In this document: one piece after another, positions 16,892 to 28,570 of the stretch
How the letters are laid out: the number at the start of each line of letters is the position of its first letter
Position numbering within the stretch: the first letter of the stretch is position 1
Assembly: GCF_000739695.1 (NCBI RefSeq)
Contig: NZ_BBIO01000006.1
Coordinates: 62,001-126,000 of the forward strand
Origin: Tepidicaulis marinus
GTDB lineage: Bacteria > Pseudomonadota > Alphaproteobacteria > Parvibaculales > Parvibaculaceae
DNA: 64,000 nt
Direction of reading: 5' to 3'
Position numbers and translations under genes: made by a program
Notes under the pieces: generated by a model
Told to the model about the DNA's origin: nothing
Seen by the model: only the letters and a program-made list of their open reading frames with translations
The model's database searches: none

Positions 16892-19828
16892 ATGTCCAGC
16901 GATAGCAACAGCAAAACCTCTTCTGCCAGCGGCGCCCAGGATGAGGGCGGGCGCGATTACCGCGAGACCCTGTTCCTGCCCGAAACCGACTTTCCCATGC
17001 GCGCGGGCCTTCCCCAGCGCGAGCCGGAATGGCTGGAGCGCTGGAACAAGATGGACCTATACGCCCGCCTGCGCGAGGAAGCGAAGGACCGGCCAACCTT
17101 CACGCTGCATGACGGCCCGCCTTATGCGAATGGCGACATTCATATCGGCCATGCGCTCAACAAGACGCTGAAAGATATTGTCGTCAAATCCCAGCAGATG
17201 ATGGGCAAGAACGCCGCTTACGTGCCCGGCTGGGACTGCCACGGCCTGCCCATCGAATGGAAGATCGAAGAAAAATACCGCAAGAAGGGCAAGAACAAGG
17301 ACGAGGTGCCGCCGCTCGACTTCCGCCGCGAGTGCCGCGAGTTTGCACAAGCCTGGGTGGATGTGCAGCGCGAACAGTTCAAGCGCCTCGGCATCATGGG
17401 CGATTGGGACAATCCCTACCTCACCATGTCCTTCGATGCGGAAGCGGGCATCGTGCGCGAGTTTCAGAAATTCCTGATGAACGGCTCGCTCTATAGAGGC
17501 TCGAAGCCGGTCATGTGGTCGGTGGTGGAAAAGACCGCGCTCGCCGAAGCCGAGGTCGAATATCAGGACCACACCTCGCCGACGATCTGGGTGAAGTTTC
17601 CGGTGCGCAAGGGATCGGCGGCTCTTGAAGGGGCGTTCATCGTCATCTGGACGACGACGCCCTGGACCATTCCGGGCAACCGCGCCGTCGCTTTTTCCAA
17701 AGACATTGCCTACGGGCTTTATGAAGTCACCGATGCAGGCGAGGCGCATGGCGCAAAAGCCGGCGACAAGCTGGTGCTGGCCGATGCGCTGGCCGAAAGC
17801 GTCTTCGCCTCCGCCAAGGTCGCTGCTTTCGAGCGCAAGGGTGATGTAAAGGCAGACGATCTTGAAGGGCTTGTCTGCGCGCACCCTTTTGCAGGACAGG
17901 GCTACGAATTCGACGTGCCGGTACTGGCGGGCGATTTCGTCACCGACGATACGGGCACGGGCTTCGTGCATATCGCGCCGGGCCACGGCCAGGACGACTA
18001 TATGCTCTGGGTGCAGAATTTCGGCTATAAGGGCATTCCCGAAACGGTGAACGAAGAAGGCACCTATTATGACGACGTGCCGCTTTTCGCCGGCTGTTTC
18101 GTGCTCAACCGCCAGGGCAAGGACGGCAATGCCAATAAGCGCGTCATCGAAGAGCTGATGAATGCGGGCCGGCTGCTGGCGCGCGGCAAGCTCAATCACT
18201 CCTATCCCCATTCCTGGCGCTCGAAAGCGCCGCTCATCTTCCGCAACACCGCGCAGTGGTTCGTCTCCATGGATGCGCAAATCGAGGCGGCGGGCGGCAA
18301 GAAACTGCGTGAGGTGGCGCTTGCCGAAATCGACAAGACGCGCTTTGTGCCCGCGCGCGGGCACAACCGTATCTATTCCATGGTGGAAGGGCGCCCGGAC
18401 TGGGTGCTCTCGCGCCAGCGCGCCTGGGGTGTGCCGCTCACGCTTTTCGTGAAAAAGGACGACGGCTCGCTTCTGCGCGATGAAAAGGTGAATGAGCGCA
18501 TTGCCCTTGCGGTGGAAAAAGAAGGCGCGGATGCCTGGTTCGAGCGCCCGGCCGAAGATTTCCTCGGCAATGATTACAAGGCCGAAGACTATGAGAAAGT
18601 GACGGACATTCTCGATGTCTGGTTCGATTCCGGCTCGACCCACGCTTTCGTGCTGGAAGCGCGCGGCATGCCCGTGCCCGCCGATCTTTATCTCGAAGGC
18701 TCCGACCAGCACCGCGGCTGGTTCCAGTCCTCGCTTTTGGAAAGCTGCGCAACGCGCGGCCATGCGCCTTACAAACAGGTGCTCACCCACGGCATGACCT
18801 TGACCGAGCAGGGACACAAAATGTCCAAATCGCTCGGCAATGCCGTGGAGCCGGAAAAAATCTTCAAGCAGAACGGCGCCGACATTCTGCGCCTTTGGGT
18901 GGCGAGCACCGATTATTGGGATGATCACGGCATCGGCGACACGATCATCAAGTCGAATGTCGAAGCCTACCGCAAGCTGCGCAACACGTTCCGCTATCTG
19001 CTCGGCAATCTCTCCGGCTTCAGCGAGGAAGAGCGCGTTGCACCGGACGATATGCCCGAGCTCGAACGGGTGATCTTGCATAGGCTTGCCGAACTCGATG
19101 AACTGGTGCGCCGCGCTTACAATGAGTACGATTTCAAACGAGTCGTTCATCAGCTTACGAATTTCATGAATGTGGAACTTTCCGCCTTCTATTTCGATAT
19201 CCGCAAGGACACGCTTTATTGCGATGCGCCCTCCTCGCTGCGCCGGCGCGCCTGCCGAACGGTGCTGGATGCGCTCTTCATGCGCCTGACGGTCTGGCTG
19301 GCGCCGGTGCTGTGCTTTACGGCGGAGGAAGTCTGGCTCTCGCGCTTCCCCTCCGAAACGGATTCGGTGCATTTGCAGCTTTTCCCCGAAACGCCGGAAG
19401 GCTGGCGCGATGAAGCCTTGGCGGAAAAGTGGAAAAAAATCCGCGAGCTGCGCCGCGCGGTAACGGGCGCGCTCGAGGTCGAGCGGCGCGAGAAGCGTAT
19501 CGGCGCGAGCCTGGAGGCGGCTCCGGATGTCTATGTCTCCCGCCCCGAACTTATCGAGGCGATGAAGGGCATCGATCTTGCCGAAATCTCCATCACCTCC
19601 CAGGCCCGGCTTCTGGAAGGCGAAGGCCCGGCGGAGGCGTTCCGGCTCGAGGACGTGCCCGGCGTTGCCGTGGTGCCGAAACGGGCGGAGGGGAAAAAAT
19701 GCCAGCGCTCCTGGAAGATCCTGCCCGAAGTCGGCTCCGTGCCGGGCTATCCCGATCTCAGCCCCCGCGATGCCGAAGCCGTGCGCGAATATGATGCGCG
19801 GGCGCAAGGCAAGAAGGTCGAGGCATGA
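16892..19828 (+). CDS. ileS: Isoleucyl-tRNA synthetase
   Basis: A 978-residue class Ia synthetase. The HIGH motif is residues 84-87 (DIHIGHALN), KMSKS is residues 643-647, and the long CP1 editing insertion lies between. It charges tRNA-Ile and edits Val-tRNA-Ile. The C-terminal region that in many bacteria forms a four-cysteine zinc finger has only one cysteine here (KKCQRSWK), so zinc is probably not bound there. Its stop overlaps the lspA start (ATGA). A 289-nt leader with GC-rich hairpins (for example around 16815-16855) precedes it; no T-box was recognised. Confidence 0.97.
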   Translation: MSSDSNSKTSSASGAQDEGGRDYRETLFLPETDFPMRAGLPQREPEWLERWNKMDLYARLREEAKDRPTFTLHDGPPYANGDIHIGHALNKTLKDIVVKSQQMMGKNAAYVPGWDCHGLPIEWKIEEKYRKKGKNKDEVPPLDFRRECREFAQAWVDVQREQFKRLGIMGDWDNPYLTMSFDAEAGIVREFQKFLMNGSLYRGSKPVMWSVVEKTALAEAEVEYQDHTSPTIWVKFPVRKGSAALEGAFIVIWTTTPWTIPGNRAVAFSKDIAYGLYEVTDAGEAHGAKAGDKLVLADALAESVFASAKVAAFERKGDVKADDLEGLVCAHPFAGQGYEFDVPVLAGDFVTDDTGTGFVHIAPGHGQDDYMLWVQNFGYKGIPETVNEEGTYYDDVPLFAGCFVLNRQGKDGNANKRVIEELMNAGRLLARGKLNHSYPHSWRSKAPLIFRNTAQWFVSMDAQIEAAGGKKLREVALAEIDKTRFVPARGHNRIYSMVEGRPDWVLSRQRAWGVPLTLFVKKDDGSLLRDEKVNERIALAVEKEGADAWFERPAEDFLGNDYKAEDYEKVTDILDVWFDSGSTHAFVLEARGMPVPADLYLEGSDQHRGWFQSSLLESCATRGHAPYKQVLTHGMTLTEQGHKMSKSLGNAVEPEKIFKQNGADILRLWVASTDYWDDHGIGDTIIKSNVEAYRKLRNTFRYLLGNLSGFSEEERVAPDDMPELERVILHRLAELDELVRRAYNEYDFKRVVHQLTNFMNVELSAFYFDIRKDTLYCDAPSSLRRRACRTVLDALFMRLTVWLAPVLCFTAEEVWLSRFPSETDSVHLQLFPETPEGWRDEALAEKWKKIRELRRAVTGALEVERREKRIGASLEAAPDVYVSRPELIEAMKGIDLAEISITSQARLLEGEGPAEAFRLEDVPGVAVVPKRAEGKKCQRSWKILPEVGSVPGYPDLSPRDAEAVREYDARAQGKKVEA

Positions 19829-20346
19829 AGCTGCCGCAAATTAGGCCCCTTTGGGGCCGGCTCTCCGCCCTCGGCTTTGCCGTGGCTATTGCCGGGTTTC
19901 TGAGCGACCGGCTCTCCAAATGGTGGCTGCTCGATGTTTACGGCATCGGAGAGCGCGGCATCGTCGAGATAACGCCTTTTTTCAATCTGGTCATGGCCTG
20001 GAACAAGGGCGTGAGCTACGGGCTTTTTACGGCGGAAACGGCGGCAGGGCGGGCGATTCTCATCGGCTTTGCGCTGCTCGTCACGGTGCTGCTTGGCCTG
20101 TGGCTTGCCCGCGTCACCAAGCCTTATATGGCCGTGGCGCTCGGCCTGATCATCGGCGGGGCGGTGGGCAACGTCTATGACCGGGTGAAATTCGGCGCGG
20201 TGGCGGATTTCTTCAGTTTTCATATCGATGACGTTTTCTACTGGTATATTTTCAATATTGCCGATGTCTGGATTGTCGCCGGTGTGGGGCTTATGCTTGT
20301 GGACGCCGTTTTTCCCGGCAAGGAGCCGGATTCGGCGCAAAAATAG
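19825..20346 (+). CDS. lspA: Lipoprotein signal peptidase (signal peptidase II)
   Basis: A 173-residue polytopic membrane aspartyl protease with four hydrophobic segments. The catalytic aspartates are D128 (GAVADFFSF) and D147 (FNIADVWI), with the conserved GNVYDR between membrane helices. It removes signal peptides of lipoproteins, several of which are encoded in this window. It is translationally coupled to ileS by a 4-bp overlap, the usual ileS-lspA arrangement. Confidence 0.96.
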   Translation: MKLPQIRPLWGRLSALGFAVAIAGFLSDRLSKWWLLDVYGIGERGIVEITPFFNLVMAWNKGVSYGLFTAETAAGRAILIGFALLVTVLLGLWLARVTKPYMAVALGLIIGGAVGNVYDRVKFGAVADFFSFHIDDVFYWYIFNIADVWIVAGVGLMLVDAVFPGKEPDSAQK

Positions 20347-20455
20347 CCGCGGCATGTGGCGCGTTGCCGTAAAGCCGCCACTCTTATAGGGTTAGTCTGT
20401 ATTGAGGGGGAACCGGCGGGCCCGAAGGGCTGCCGGAAATAATTGGAAGACAGTG

Positions 20456-21040
20456 ATGATGCTTATCTCGAAATCCCGTCTTTTCAGCTTGAGCCTGGTG
20501 AGCGGCTTGGCGCTTGCGCTTGGCGGCTGCGGCGGCTCGTCGATCACCGAGGCGCTCGGCTATTCGAAAGACGCGCCGGACGAATTTTCCATCGTCACGA
20601 AAGCCCCGCTTTCCATCCCGCCGGATTTTTCGCTGCGTCCGCCGCGCCCCGGCGCCCAGCGCCCGCAGGAACTGCGCCCGACGGAAGCGGCCGAACGGGC
20701 CGTTTTCGGGCGGACGACGGTTTCCGCCGATGAGCTGAGCGGCGGGCTGCGCTCTACGGGCGAGCAGGCGCTGCTGCAGCGCGCCGATGCGGTGGATGCC
20801 AGCTCCGAAGTGCGCCAGCTGATTGCCGAGGAAGGCCGCGCGCTGGTCGCCAAGAACGAAACCTTCGTCGATCAGGTGGTTTTCTGGCAGGAAAACCCGG
20901 CCCCCGATGAACGCCTGGTGGATGCCGCCGAAGAAAGCCGCCGCTTGCAGCAGAACGAAGCGCTGGGCAAGCCGGTGACGGAGGGGGAAACCGCCGATAT
21001 CGAACCGCGCAAAAAAGGCTGGCTGGAAGGCATTTTCTAA
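20456..21040 (+). CDS. DUF3035 domain-containing lipoprotein
   Basis: A 194-residue lipoprotein with signal peptide and lipobox-like ALGGC (Cys near residue 27). The mature part carries KDAPDEFSIVTKAPLSIPPD followed by FSLRPPRPG, the DUF3035 signature. The protein is alphaproteobacterial, envelope-located and of unknown function, and commonly sits between lspA and the M16 proteases as here. Two adjacent ATGs (20456, 20459) are equally possible starts. It is followed by a terminator. Confidence 0.85.
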   Translation: MMLISKSRLFSLSLVSGLALALGGCGGSSITEALGYSKDAPDEFSIVTKAPLSIPPDFSLRPPRPGAQRPQELRPTEAAERAVFGRTTVSADELSGGLRSTGEQALLQRADAVDASSEVRQLIAEEGRALVAKNETFVDQVVFWQENPAPDERLVDAAEESRRLQQNEALGKPVTEGETADIEPRKKGWLEGIF

Positions 21041-21056
21041 GCCGCCACGTCTATCG

Positions 21057-21110
21057 AAGCCGCGTGTCCCTCTCTCCCGATCTGGGCTTAAGGGCGGGCC
21101 GCGGCTTTTT
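21057..21110 (+). terminator. Intrinsic terminator after DUF3035 gene
   Basis: AAGCCGCG (21057-21064) pairs with CGCGGCTT (21100-21107), with a 35-nt loop that can form an inner CCC/GGG pairing, ending in TTTTT. Confidence 0.6.
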
Positions 21111-21236
21111 CGTGCCCATTTTATGGCCCAGTATTTTTGGTATCGTGCTGCGGCAGCTATCTTTCCTAATGTTCATTTGCTGTGAGGGGCAGAATCCGGG
21201 CATCCTCACGGGCATGCAAGGAAATGGAGTTTCCCA

Positions 21237-22730
21237 ATGACAAACGGGGCCTTGACGCCCGCGCGCGCCGCACGGTTTTTAACGGCCCCTGCCGTTAGAC
21301 ATGCAGGCGCTGCGCTTCTTCTCGCCTTTGCGCTGAGCGCATGTGACGAGGCGCCGGAAGAAAAGGCTGAAGCCCCGGCGCAAAGCGAGGAAACGGGCGC
21401 TGCCGAAAGCGCGGCGCAGCCGCTACCGGCGAGTACCGAGCCCCGCCGGGCGGGCGAGGGCCCGCTTGCCCCTGAAATTTTCACGCTGGCCAATGGGCTC
21501 GATGTGGTGGTCATTACCGACACGCGCGCCCCCGTCGTCACGCATATGGTCTGGTACCGGGTGGGCGCGGCGGATGAAGCGCCGGGCAAATCCGGCATCG
21601 CGCATTTCCTCGAGCATCTGATGTTCAAGGGCACGGACGAATTGCAGCCCGGCGAGTTTTCCCAGATCGTTGCGCGCAATGGCGGCCAGGAAAACGCCTT
21701 TACCTCTTCCGATTACACCGCTTATTACCAGCGTGTCGCCAAGGACCGTCTGCCCATCGTCATGAAGATGGAAGCGGACCGGATGAGCGATTTGCAGCTT
21801 TCCGACAATGTGGTCATGCCCGAGCGGCGCGTCATTCTGGAGGAGCGCCGGGCGCGGATCGAAAACAATCCGCAAAGCATTCTGACCGAGCAGATGGAAG
21901 CGGCGCTCTACCAGTCCCATCCTTATGGCATTCCCGTGATCGGCTGGCGCCATGAAATCGCCAAGCTGACGACGGAAGACGCGATCAATTTCTACAATCA
22001 ATATTACAGTCCCGATAATGCCATTCTGATCGTCGCAGGCGACATCACCGCGCAAGAGCTGCGCCCGCTCGCCGAGAAATATTATGGCGCGGTCGCCTCG
22101 CGCGGCCTGCGGTCCGAGCGCGTGCGCCCCGGCGAGCCGCAACCTGTCGCCGCCCGCCGCGTCGATCTGGTGGATGAGCGCGCAAGCCAGCCGGTGCTGC
22201 AGCGCTATTATCTGGCCCCTTCCTATGCGCGGGCCGAAAAGCGCACGGGGCCTGCCATCGAGTTGCTGAGCACCTTGCTCGGCGGCGGCACGACGAGCCG
22301 GCTTTACAAAAATCTCGTGGTCGAACAGGGCATCGCCGCTTCGGCGGGGGCCTGGTATGTGGGCTCGACCCTCGATGACGGGCGCTTCGGCCTTTATGTT
22401 TCCCCGCGCCCCGGCGCCTCGCTGGAAGAGGCCGAAGCCGCGCTCGATGCGGAGATCGAACGGCTCTTTGCCGAGGGCTTTAGCGATGAGGAGCTGGAGC
22501 GGGCGCGCACCTTGCTGCTTGCCGAGGCGACCTATGCCCGTGACAGCCAGGAAGATATGGCCCGCATTTTCGGCACGGCTCTGACCACGGGCGGCACGGT
22601 GGAAGACGTCATCGACTGGCCGGCACGCGTGCGCGGGGTCACGAAGGAAGACGTCATGGCGGCAGCCCGCCTCATTTTCGATAAACGCCGGTCCGTTACG
22701 GGCACGTTGCGGCCGGGGAGTGATACATGA
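21237..22730 (+). CDS. M16 family zinc metalloprotease, catalytic subunit (lipoprotein)
   Basis: A 497-residue processing-protease-like peptidase. It begins with a lipoprotein signal (LSAC, Cys36) and a Glu/Ala/Pro-rich linker. The inverted zinc motif HFLEH is at residues 123-127 and a downstream glutamate lies in ILEERR. It is probably a periplasmic protease anchored in a membrane. It overlaps the next M16 gene by 4 bp, forming the common catalytic/non-catalytic pair. The substrate is unknown. Confidence 0.9.
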   Translation: MTNGALTPARAARFLTAPAVRHAGAALLLAFALSACDEAPEEKAEAPAQSEETGAAESAAQPLPASTEPRRAGEGPLAPEIFTLANGLDVVVITDTRAPVVTHMVWYRVGAADEAPGKSGIAHFLEHLMFKGTDELQPGEFSQIVARNGGQENAFTSSDYTAYYQRVAKDRLPIVMKMEADRMSDLQLSDNVVMPERRVILEERRARIENNPQSILTEQMEAALYQSHPYGIPVIGWRHEIAKLTTEDAINFYNQYYSPDNAILIVAGDITAQELRPLAEKYYGAVASRGLRSERVRPGEPQPVAARRVDLVDERASQPVLQRYYLAPSYARAEKRTGPAIELLSTLLGGGTTSRLYKNLVVEQGIAASAGAWYVGSTLDDGRFGLYVSPRPGASLEEAEAALDAEIERLFAEGFSDEELERARTLLLAEATYARDSQEDMARIFGTALTTGGTVEDVIDWPARVRGVTKEDVMAAARLIFDKRRSVTGTLRPGSDT

Positions 22731-24097
22731 TCCAGGTTTTTTCCCGGCTGCTGCCGGCGCTTGGCGCGCTGGCGCTGCTTCTTGCCTATGCGGTTCCGGC
22801 ATCCGCCCTCGATATTCAGCGCGTCGTCAGCGACAAAGGCATCGAGGCCTGGCTCGTGGAAGAACATGCGGTGCCGCTGATCGTCATGGAAGCGGCCTGG
22901 GACGCTGGTTCCGCCCAGGACCCGAAAGGCAAGGAAGGTCTTTCGGTGATGCTTGCCTCGCTCATGGATGAAGGGGCGGGGGAACTGGACAGCCAGGCCT
23001 ATCAGCGCGCCTTGGCCGAACTTGCCGTGCAGCTTGGCTTCAATGCCAACCGAGACACGTTGGATGTGAAGCTGAAAACGCTGAGCGAGCACCGGGACGC
23101 GGCTTTCGCCCTGCTCAAAAAAGCGCTGGAAGAACCGCGCTTCGATGAAGATGCGGTGGCGCGCATTCGCGATCAGCTGAAAGTCGCGGTCGCCCGCGAT
23201 CTCGATAATCCGGGCGATATTGCCTCGCGCGCCTGGTATGAAGCAGCGCTCGGCGGTCATCCTTATGCCCGCCCCACCAAGGGCACGGAAGAAACGCTTT
23301 CCACCATTACCCGCGCGGATATTGCGGATGCCCATAAAAGGCTTCTTGCGCGCGGCAATCTGCATGTCGCCGTTGTGGGTGATATCGATGCGGAAACGCT
23401 GAAAAAGCTGCTCGATGACACGTTCGGCAATCTGCCCGAAAGCCGTGACGGGCGCGAGATTGCCGATGTGAAAGTGAACGCGGAAGGGCGCACGGAAGTC
23501 ATCCGCCGGGACATTCCCCAAAGCGTGGCGATCTTCGGTCATGGCGGGATCAAGCGGGACGACCCGGATTTCATTCCCGCCTTCATCATGAACCACATTC
23601 TGGGCGGTGGCAGCTTTACCTCGCGGCTGATGACGGAAGTGCGCGAGAAGCGCGGCCTTGCCTATTCCGTGGTCAGTTACTTCTACCCGCTCGATCATAC
23701 CGGCCTCTTTGTCGGGCAGGTGGCGACGGAAAACGCCCGCGTTGCCGAATCTTTGGACATTATTCGCGCCGAAATCGCGCGGATGGCCGAAGAAGGCGTC
23801 AGCGAAGCGGAACTGGAAGATGCCAAGACCTATCTGACGGGCTCTTATCCGCTGCGCTTCGATTCGAACGAAAAGATTGCCGCGCAGCTTATCGGCCTGC
23901 AGCTTGGCGGCCTGCCCATCACTTATGTCGATGAGCGCAATGAGATGATCAACGCGGTGACGAAAGAGGATATTGCCCGCGTCGCAGAGCGTCTCTTACA
24001 TCCGGGCGAGCTTATCGTGACGGTGGTCGGCCAGCCTGAAGGCATCGAGCCTGCGGCTGCTACCAGCGCACCCGCTGCCGGGGCGGCGGCCGAGTAA
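22727..24097 (+). CDS. M16 family peptidase-like protein, non-catalytic partner
   Basis: A 456-residue exported protein with signal peptide (to about ASA, residue 26). It has the two M16 domains, including GGGSFTSRLMTEVREKRG in the second half, but the HxxEH site is replaced (GLSVMLASLMDEG), so it cannot bind catalytic zinc. It presumably forms a heterodimer with the preceding active subunit, like the alpha/beta subunits of mitochondrial processing peptidase. It is translationally coupled by ATGA. Confidence 0.9.
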   Translation: MIQVFSRLLPALGALALLLAYAVPASALDIQRVVSDKGIEAWLVEEHAVPLIVMEAAWDAGSAQDPKGKEGLSVMLASLMDEGAGELDSQAYQRALAELAVQLGFNANRDTLDVKLKTLSEHRDAAFALLKKALEEPRFDEDAVARIRDQLKVAVARDLDNPGDIASRAWYEAALGGHPYARPTKGTEETLSTITRADIADAHKRLLARGNLHVAVVGDIDAETLKKLLDDTFGNLPESRDGREIADVKVNAEGRTEVIRRDIPQSVAIFGHGGIKRDDPDFIPAFIMNHILGGGSFTSRLMTEVREKRGLAYSVVSYFYPLDHTGLFVGQVATENARVAESLDIIRAEIARMAEEGVSEAELEDAKTYLTGSYPLRFDSNEKIAAQLIGLQLGGLPITYVDERNEMINAVTKEDIARVAERLLHPGELIVTVVGQPEGIEPAAATSAPAAGAAAE

Positions 24098-24186
24098 AGC
24101 GTCTGTTCCGGGCTGGTTGCGCGCGGGTCTTTTGGGTAGGATTTTGAGGAGCGGCGTCTGGGGCCGTTGCGCAAGATCATACCGGG

Positions 24187-25512
24187 ATGAGTTTTTTGCC
24201 ATATCATCATGAGATCACTCGCTGCCTTGAAAGCGCAGGCCTGCCGGAAATCGTTTTCAAGGATCATCTGGCGCGGGCAAGCGAGGCTGCCAAGCGGCTG
24301 CGCGCCGAGGTAAAGCAGGGCGGCCTTGCCATGCTGACCATCGCGCGCGAAAGCACCGATCTTGCCGCGATGGAAGAGGTGGCCGCCCATCTTTTGAAAA
24401 ACACCTCCGATCTTGTGGTGCTGGGCACCGGCGGCTCCAGCCTCGGGGCGCAGGCGCTGGCGCAGCTAACGGGCTGGAATGTTGCTGGGCACTTGCCTGC
24501 GGCCAGCGGCGGCGAGGCGCCGCCGCGGTTTCATTTTCCCGACAATCTCGATGCCGGGTCCATGGAGGCGGTGCTTAGCGGGCTCGATTTGCGCAGCACG
24601 CGGTTTCTCGTTATCTCCAAATCGGGCGGCACCGCCGAAACGCTGATGCAGATGCTTGCCGCCATGAGCGCCATCGAAGCGGCAGGCGGCGGCAAATATA
24701 TGAGCCAGCATTTTGCAGTGCTGACGGAGCCGGCGAAACCCGGCAAGGAAAACCCGCTGCGTAAAATTGCCGAAGCGCGGGGCTTTCCGCTTCTGGATCA
24801 TCACACCGGCATTGGCGGGCGCTTTTCGGTTCTCTCCAATGTTGGGCTTCTGCCCGCGCAGCTTATGGGCCTCGATGGGGCCAAGGTGCGCGAAGGGGCA
24901 CTTGGCGTGCTGAACGGTGTGCTTGAAAGCGATGACGCCGCGCCCGTTCAAGGCGCCGCGCTTTGCGATGCGCAGGTTTCCTTTCAGAAAACCGCGATCC
25001 ATATTCTCTGGCCCTATGTCTCCCGGCTTGAAAAATTCGGCCTCTGGTACCGCCAGCTTTGGGGAGAGAGCCTTGGCAAGGAAAGCTGCGGCACATTGCC
25101 GGCCTTCGGCCTCGGCCCGGTCGATCAGCACAGCCAGCTTCAGCTTTATCTGGCAGGCCCGAAAGACAAGGCCTTCACGATCATCACCGCCCCGGCGGCA
25201 GGCACAGGGCCTGAGGTTTCTGCCGCCCTTGCCAGGGAGTGCGGGCTTGAGCTTTTTGCCGGGCGCCGGATCGGCGATTTGGTGGAGGCCGAGCAGCGCG
25301 CCACCATAGAAACCCTGTCGCGGGCAGGGTGTCCGGTGCGCGAAATCGCGCTTTCCGCCCTCGATGAGCGCGGGCTCGGCGCGCTTTTCATGCATTTCAT
25401 GATTGAGACGATCTTGACCGGCTATATGTGGGGCGTCGATCCCTTCGATCAGCCGGCTGTGGAAGAAGGAAAGGTTCTGGCGCGCGAATATCTGGCTACA
25501 ATGGCCACATGA
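24187..25512 (+). CDS. pgi: Glucose-6-phosphate isomerase
   Basis: A 441-residue phosphoglucose isomerase of the shorter bacterial type. The SIS fold is seen with [15 protein letters not shown], the phosphate-binding [11 protein letters not shown], the [15 protein letters not shown] block and the catalytic glutamate of LWGESLGKE. It interconverts glucose-6-P and fructose-6-P. It overlaps mutL by 4 bp (ATGA), so the two are translated together. Confidence 0.93.
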   Translation: MSFLPYHHEITRCLESAGLPEIVFKDHLARASEAAKRLRAEVKQGGLAMLTIARESTDLAAMEEVAAHLLKNTSDLVVLGTGGSSLGAQALAQLTGWNVAGHLPAASGGEAPPRFHFPDNLDAGSMEAVLSGLDLRSTRFLVISKSGGTAETLMQMLAAMSAIEAAGGGKYMSQHFAVLTEPAKPGKENPLRKIAEARGFPLLDHHTGIGGRFSVLSNVGLLPAQLMGLDGAKVREGALGVLNGVLESDDAAPVQGAALCDAQVSFQKTAIHILWPYVSRLEKFGLWYRQLWGESLGKESCGTLPAFGLGPVDQHSQLQLYLAGPKDKAFTIITAPAAGTGPEVSAALARECGLELFAGRRIGDLVEAEQRATIETLSRAGCPVREIALSALDERGLGALFMHFMIETILTGYMWGVDPFDQPAVEEGKVLAREYLATMAT

Positions 25513-27374
25513 GTCGCATCCGCAAGCTTTCAGAAGGCACGATCAACCGCATTGCCGCGGGGGAGGTCGTCGAGCGCCCGGCCAGCGCCGTCAAGGAGCT
25601 GACCGAAAACGCCATCGACGCCGGCGCGCGCCATATCGACATCACCATTTCGGCAGGCGGCAAAAACCTCATCCAGATCAGCGACGATGGCTGCGGCATG
25701 AATGCGGAGGAACTCACGCTTGCCGTGCAGCGCCATGCGACTTCCAAGCTGAAACTGGACGGGGCGGGCCGCGAGGATTTGCTCAATATCGCAAGCCTCG
25801 GCTTCAGGGGCGAGGCCCTGCCTTCCATCGGCGCGGTGGCCCGGCTTGCCATTACCTCGCGCCCGAGCGCGGATGAAACCGCCTGCCGCATCGAGGTGGA
25901 AGGCGGCACGGTGGGGGAGGCCGAACCGGCTGCAGGGCCCATCGGCACGCGGGTGGAAGTGCGCGATCTTTTCTTTGCCACGCCCGCCCGGCTGAAATTC
26001 CTGAAGTCGGACAGGGCCGAGACCCAGGCCGTTTCCGACGTGGTGAAACGCCTTGCCATGGCGCATCCGGAAATCGGCTTCACCCTCGTCAGCGAAGGGC
26101 GCCATTTGCTGCGCCTGCCTGCCGAAGCGCCGGGCAAGGAGGGCTGGCTTGCCCGGCTTGCCGGGATCATGGGCGAGGAATTCCGTCTCAACGCGCTGCC
26201 CATCGAGGCGGTGCGCGAAGGGGTGCGGCTGGAAGGCTTTGCGGGTTTGCCGACATTCAACCGCGGCACGGCTCAGCATCAATATCTCTTCGTCAATGGC
26301 CGCCCGGTGCGCGACAAGCTGCTTGTGGGCGCGGTGCGCGGGGCCTATGCGGATTTTCTTGCCCGCCAGCGCCATCCCGTCGTCGCGCTTTTCGTCGATA
26401 TCGACACGGCGGAAGTGGATGTGAACGTTCATCCCGCGAAAACCGAAGTCCGCTTCCGCGATGCAGGCCTGGTGCGCGGGCTGATCGTGGGCGCCTTGCG
26501 CCTGGCGCTCACCGAAGCCGGCCATCGCGCCTCCACCACCGTTGCTGAGACCGCGCTTTCGGCGCTGCGCCCGGAGCCATTGGCGCGCGATGACGCGGGC
26601 TTCAATGCGCCGGGGGCGGCGCCCTGGCAGGGCCATCCGCTCTCGCCCTCCTCTTTTTCCGTGCCGCCTGCCTCTTACGCCTATGCCGGCCGGCCGGGCG
26701 CTGAGGCGCAAGCCGGTTTTGCCGGGCTCGGCCAGAGCGCCCGGGTGGAGCCCGCCCTGGCGCAAGAACAGCAGCAAGTGCCCGGCAGCGCAGATTATCC
26801 GCTTGGGGTGGCGCGCGGCCAGCTCCACGCCACTTACGTGATTTCCCAGACGGCGGATGGCATTGTCATTGTCGATCAGCATGCCGCCCATGAACGCCTT
26901 GTCTATGAGCGGATGAAAAAGGCCATGGCGGCGCGGGGCATTCCGCGCCAATTGCTGCTCATTCCCGAAGTCGTCGATCTCGACGGGAACGGCGCCGAGC
27001 GCCTTTGTGCGCGGGCCGAAGAGCTTGCCGAACTTGGCTTTGTATTGGAACCGTTCGGCGAGGGGGCGGTCGTGGTGCGCGAGGTGCCGGGCATTCTCGG
27101 CAAGCTCGATGTGCAGGCGCTGGTGCGCGACCTTGCAGACGATCTGACCGAACTTGATGAGGCGCTTTCCCTTAAAGAGCGGCTGGAAGATGTCTGCGGC
27201 ACTATTGCCTGCCACGGCTCGGTGCGGGCCGGGCGGCGGCTGAGCGGGGAAGAGATGAATGCGCTCTTGCGGGAGATGGAGGAAACACCCCATTCCGGTC
27301 AGTGCAACCATGGCAGACCGACCTATGTCGAACTTAAACTATCCGATATTGAACGGCTTTTCGGGCGGCGCTGA
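25509..27374 (+). CDS. mutL: DNA mismatch repair protein MutL (endonuclease type)
   Basis: A 621-residue MutL. The N-terminal GHKL ATPase has NAIDAGA, DDGCGM, TSKL and GFRGEAL. A Pro/Ala-rich linker is followed by the C-terminal dimerisation domain with the metal site [12 protein letters not shown] (D456), ACHGSVRAG and the terminal QCNHGRPT. The DQHAxxExxxxE motif means it carries its own nicking endonuclease, typical of bacteria without MutH. The ATG at 25509 overlaps the pgi stop; the longer in-frame extension lies inside pgi. Confidence 0.96.
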   Translation: MSRIRKLSEGTINRIAAGEVVERPASAVKELTENAIDAGARHIDITISAGGKNLIQISDDGCGMNAEELTLAVQRHATSKLKLDGAGREDLLNIASLGFRGEALPSIGAVARLAITSRPSADETACRIEVEGGTVGEAEPAAGPIGTRVEVRDLFFATPARLKFLKSDRAETQAVSDVVKRLAMAHPEIGFTLVSEGRHLLRLPAEAPGKEGWLARLAGIMGEEFRLNALPIEAVREGVRLEGFAGLPTFNRGTAQHQYLFVNGRPVRDKLLVGAVRGAYADFLARQRHPVVALFVDIDTAEVDVNVHPAKTEVRFRDAGLVRGLIVGALRLALTEAGHRASTTVAETALSALRPEPLARDDAGFNAPGAAPWQGHPLSPSSFSVPPASYAYAGRPGAEAQAGFAGLGQSARVEPALAQEQQQVPGSADYPLGVARGQLHATYVISQTADGIVIVDQHAAHERLVYERMKKAMAARGIPRQLLLIPEVVDLDGNGAERLCARAEELAELGFVLEPFGEGAVVVREVPGILGKLDVQALVRDLADDLTELDEALSLKERLEDVCGTIACHGSVRAGRRLSGEEMNALLREMEETPHSGQCNHGRPTYVELKLSDIERLFGRR

Positions 27375-27539
27375 AACCCAGACCCGGCAAGGATTTCCCA
27401 TCGATCCGTAATCGGATCACGTTTCTGTTATGCCTCCTCAAAATTTACGAAAGGACAAGAACCCCCGGCGGAAGCTGGCGGCTAGAGGTTCTGCCTTGCC
27501 GTCTTTCCAGGCGCGCAGGGCACAAGGGTGGGGGTTTTG

Positions 27540-28562
27540 ATGCCAGGAAAATTTCTGACACGTCTTCTTGTGGCGGTAGCCATGGTCTGCGCTGGCGCGG
27601 GCGCGCTTCAGGCGCAAGAGGCAGCCGTGCCGGAGGCGCTCAAGGCGCAATATAAGCGCCCGGAGGCCATTCCTTTTCCGGCCCGCGCGCCTTACAGCCC
27701 GCAGCTGGCAACGCTCGGCAAGATGCTGTTCTTCGATCCGCGCCTTTCCGGCGCGAAGAACATGAACTGCGCGACCTGCCACAACCCTTCTTTTGGCTAT
27801 GAAGCGCCGGTGGACCTGTCGGTCGGGGCGCTGCGCACGAAATTGCCGCGCCATTCCCCGACGATTTTGAACGCCGCCTGGGTGAGCCCCAATTTCTGGG
27901 ACGGGCGCGCGGCGAGCCTTGAAGAGCAGGCCGCCGGGCCCATCAGCACACCGGCGGAAATGGACGGCAAGTTTCACGACATCGTGCCGGATCTTGAAGC
28001 AGTGCCTGAATATCAGCATTGGTTCGGCGTGCTTTTCCCGAATGAGGGCGTGACCCGCGAGAATATTCTCACCGCCATCGCCACCTATGAGCGCACGGTT
28101 GTCTCCGGCTGGGCGCCTTTCGACCGCTGGGTGGACGGCGAGGAAAATGCCATCAGCGAAGAGGCGAAGCGCGGCTTCCTGCTTTTCACCGGCAAAGCCA
28201 ATTGCGCGGCTTGCCATACGGGATGGAATTTCACCGACAACAAGTTTCACGATATCGGTCTGCCGACGGAAGATGAAGGCCGCGCGGCGCTCGAGCCGGC
28301 AAATTTGAAAGCCAAGCATGCGTTCAAGACGCCGGGCCTGCGCAACCTGACCTACCGCGCGCCCTTCATGCATAACGGCTCTGTGCCGGACCTTGAAAGC
28401 GTCATCATTCATTACATGTCCGGCGGTATTCCCCGGCCTTCGCTTGCCAATGAAATGCAGCCTGTTGACCTCAGCGAGGACGAACAGAAAGAGCTCATTG
28501 CCTTTCTGCTTTCGCTCACCGCCGACCGTACGGTCAACACAACCCCGCTTCTGCCGAATTGA
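27540..28562 (+). CDS. Diheme cytochrome c peroxidase / MauG family protein
   Basis: A 340-residue periplasmic protein with a signal peptide (cleavage near LQAQ). Two c-heme motifs are C77-A-T-C-H and C222-A-A-C-H. The family blocks [24 protein letters not shown] and [13 protein letters not shown] are present. Such proteins reduce hydrogen peroxide with electrons from cytochromes, or oxidise protein side chains (MauG). The ATG at 27540 is preferred to the GTG at 27528. The chemoreceptor gene begins 8 nt after the stop, so the two form an operon. Confidence 0.92.
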   Translation: MPGKFLTRLLVAVAMVCAGAGALQAQEAAVPEALKAQYKRPEAIPFPARAPYSPQLATLGKMLFFDPRLSGAKNMNCATCHNPSFGYEAPVDLSVGALRTKLPRHSPTILNAAWVSPNFWDGRAASLEEQAAGPISTPAEMDGKFHDIVPDLEAVPEYQHWFGVLFPNEGVTRENILTAIATYERTVVSGWAPFDRWVDGEENAISEEAKRGFLLFTGKANCAACHTGWNFTDNKFHDIGLPTEDEGRAALEPANLKAKHAFKTPGLRNLTYRAPFMHNGSVPDLESVIIHYMSGGIPRPSLANEMQPVDLSEDEQKELIAFLLSLTADRTVNTTPLLPN

Positions 28563-28570
28563 GGTCTGCC

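Noticed and set aside
17057-19807. A 916-codon minus-strand open frame over ileS
   Set aside because: It is an antisense shadow of a high-GC essential gene; no recognisable domain and no ribosome binding site.
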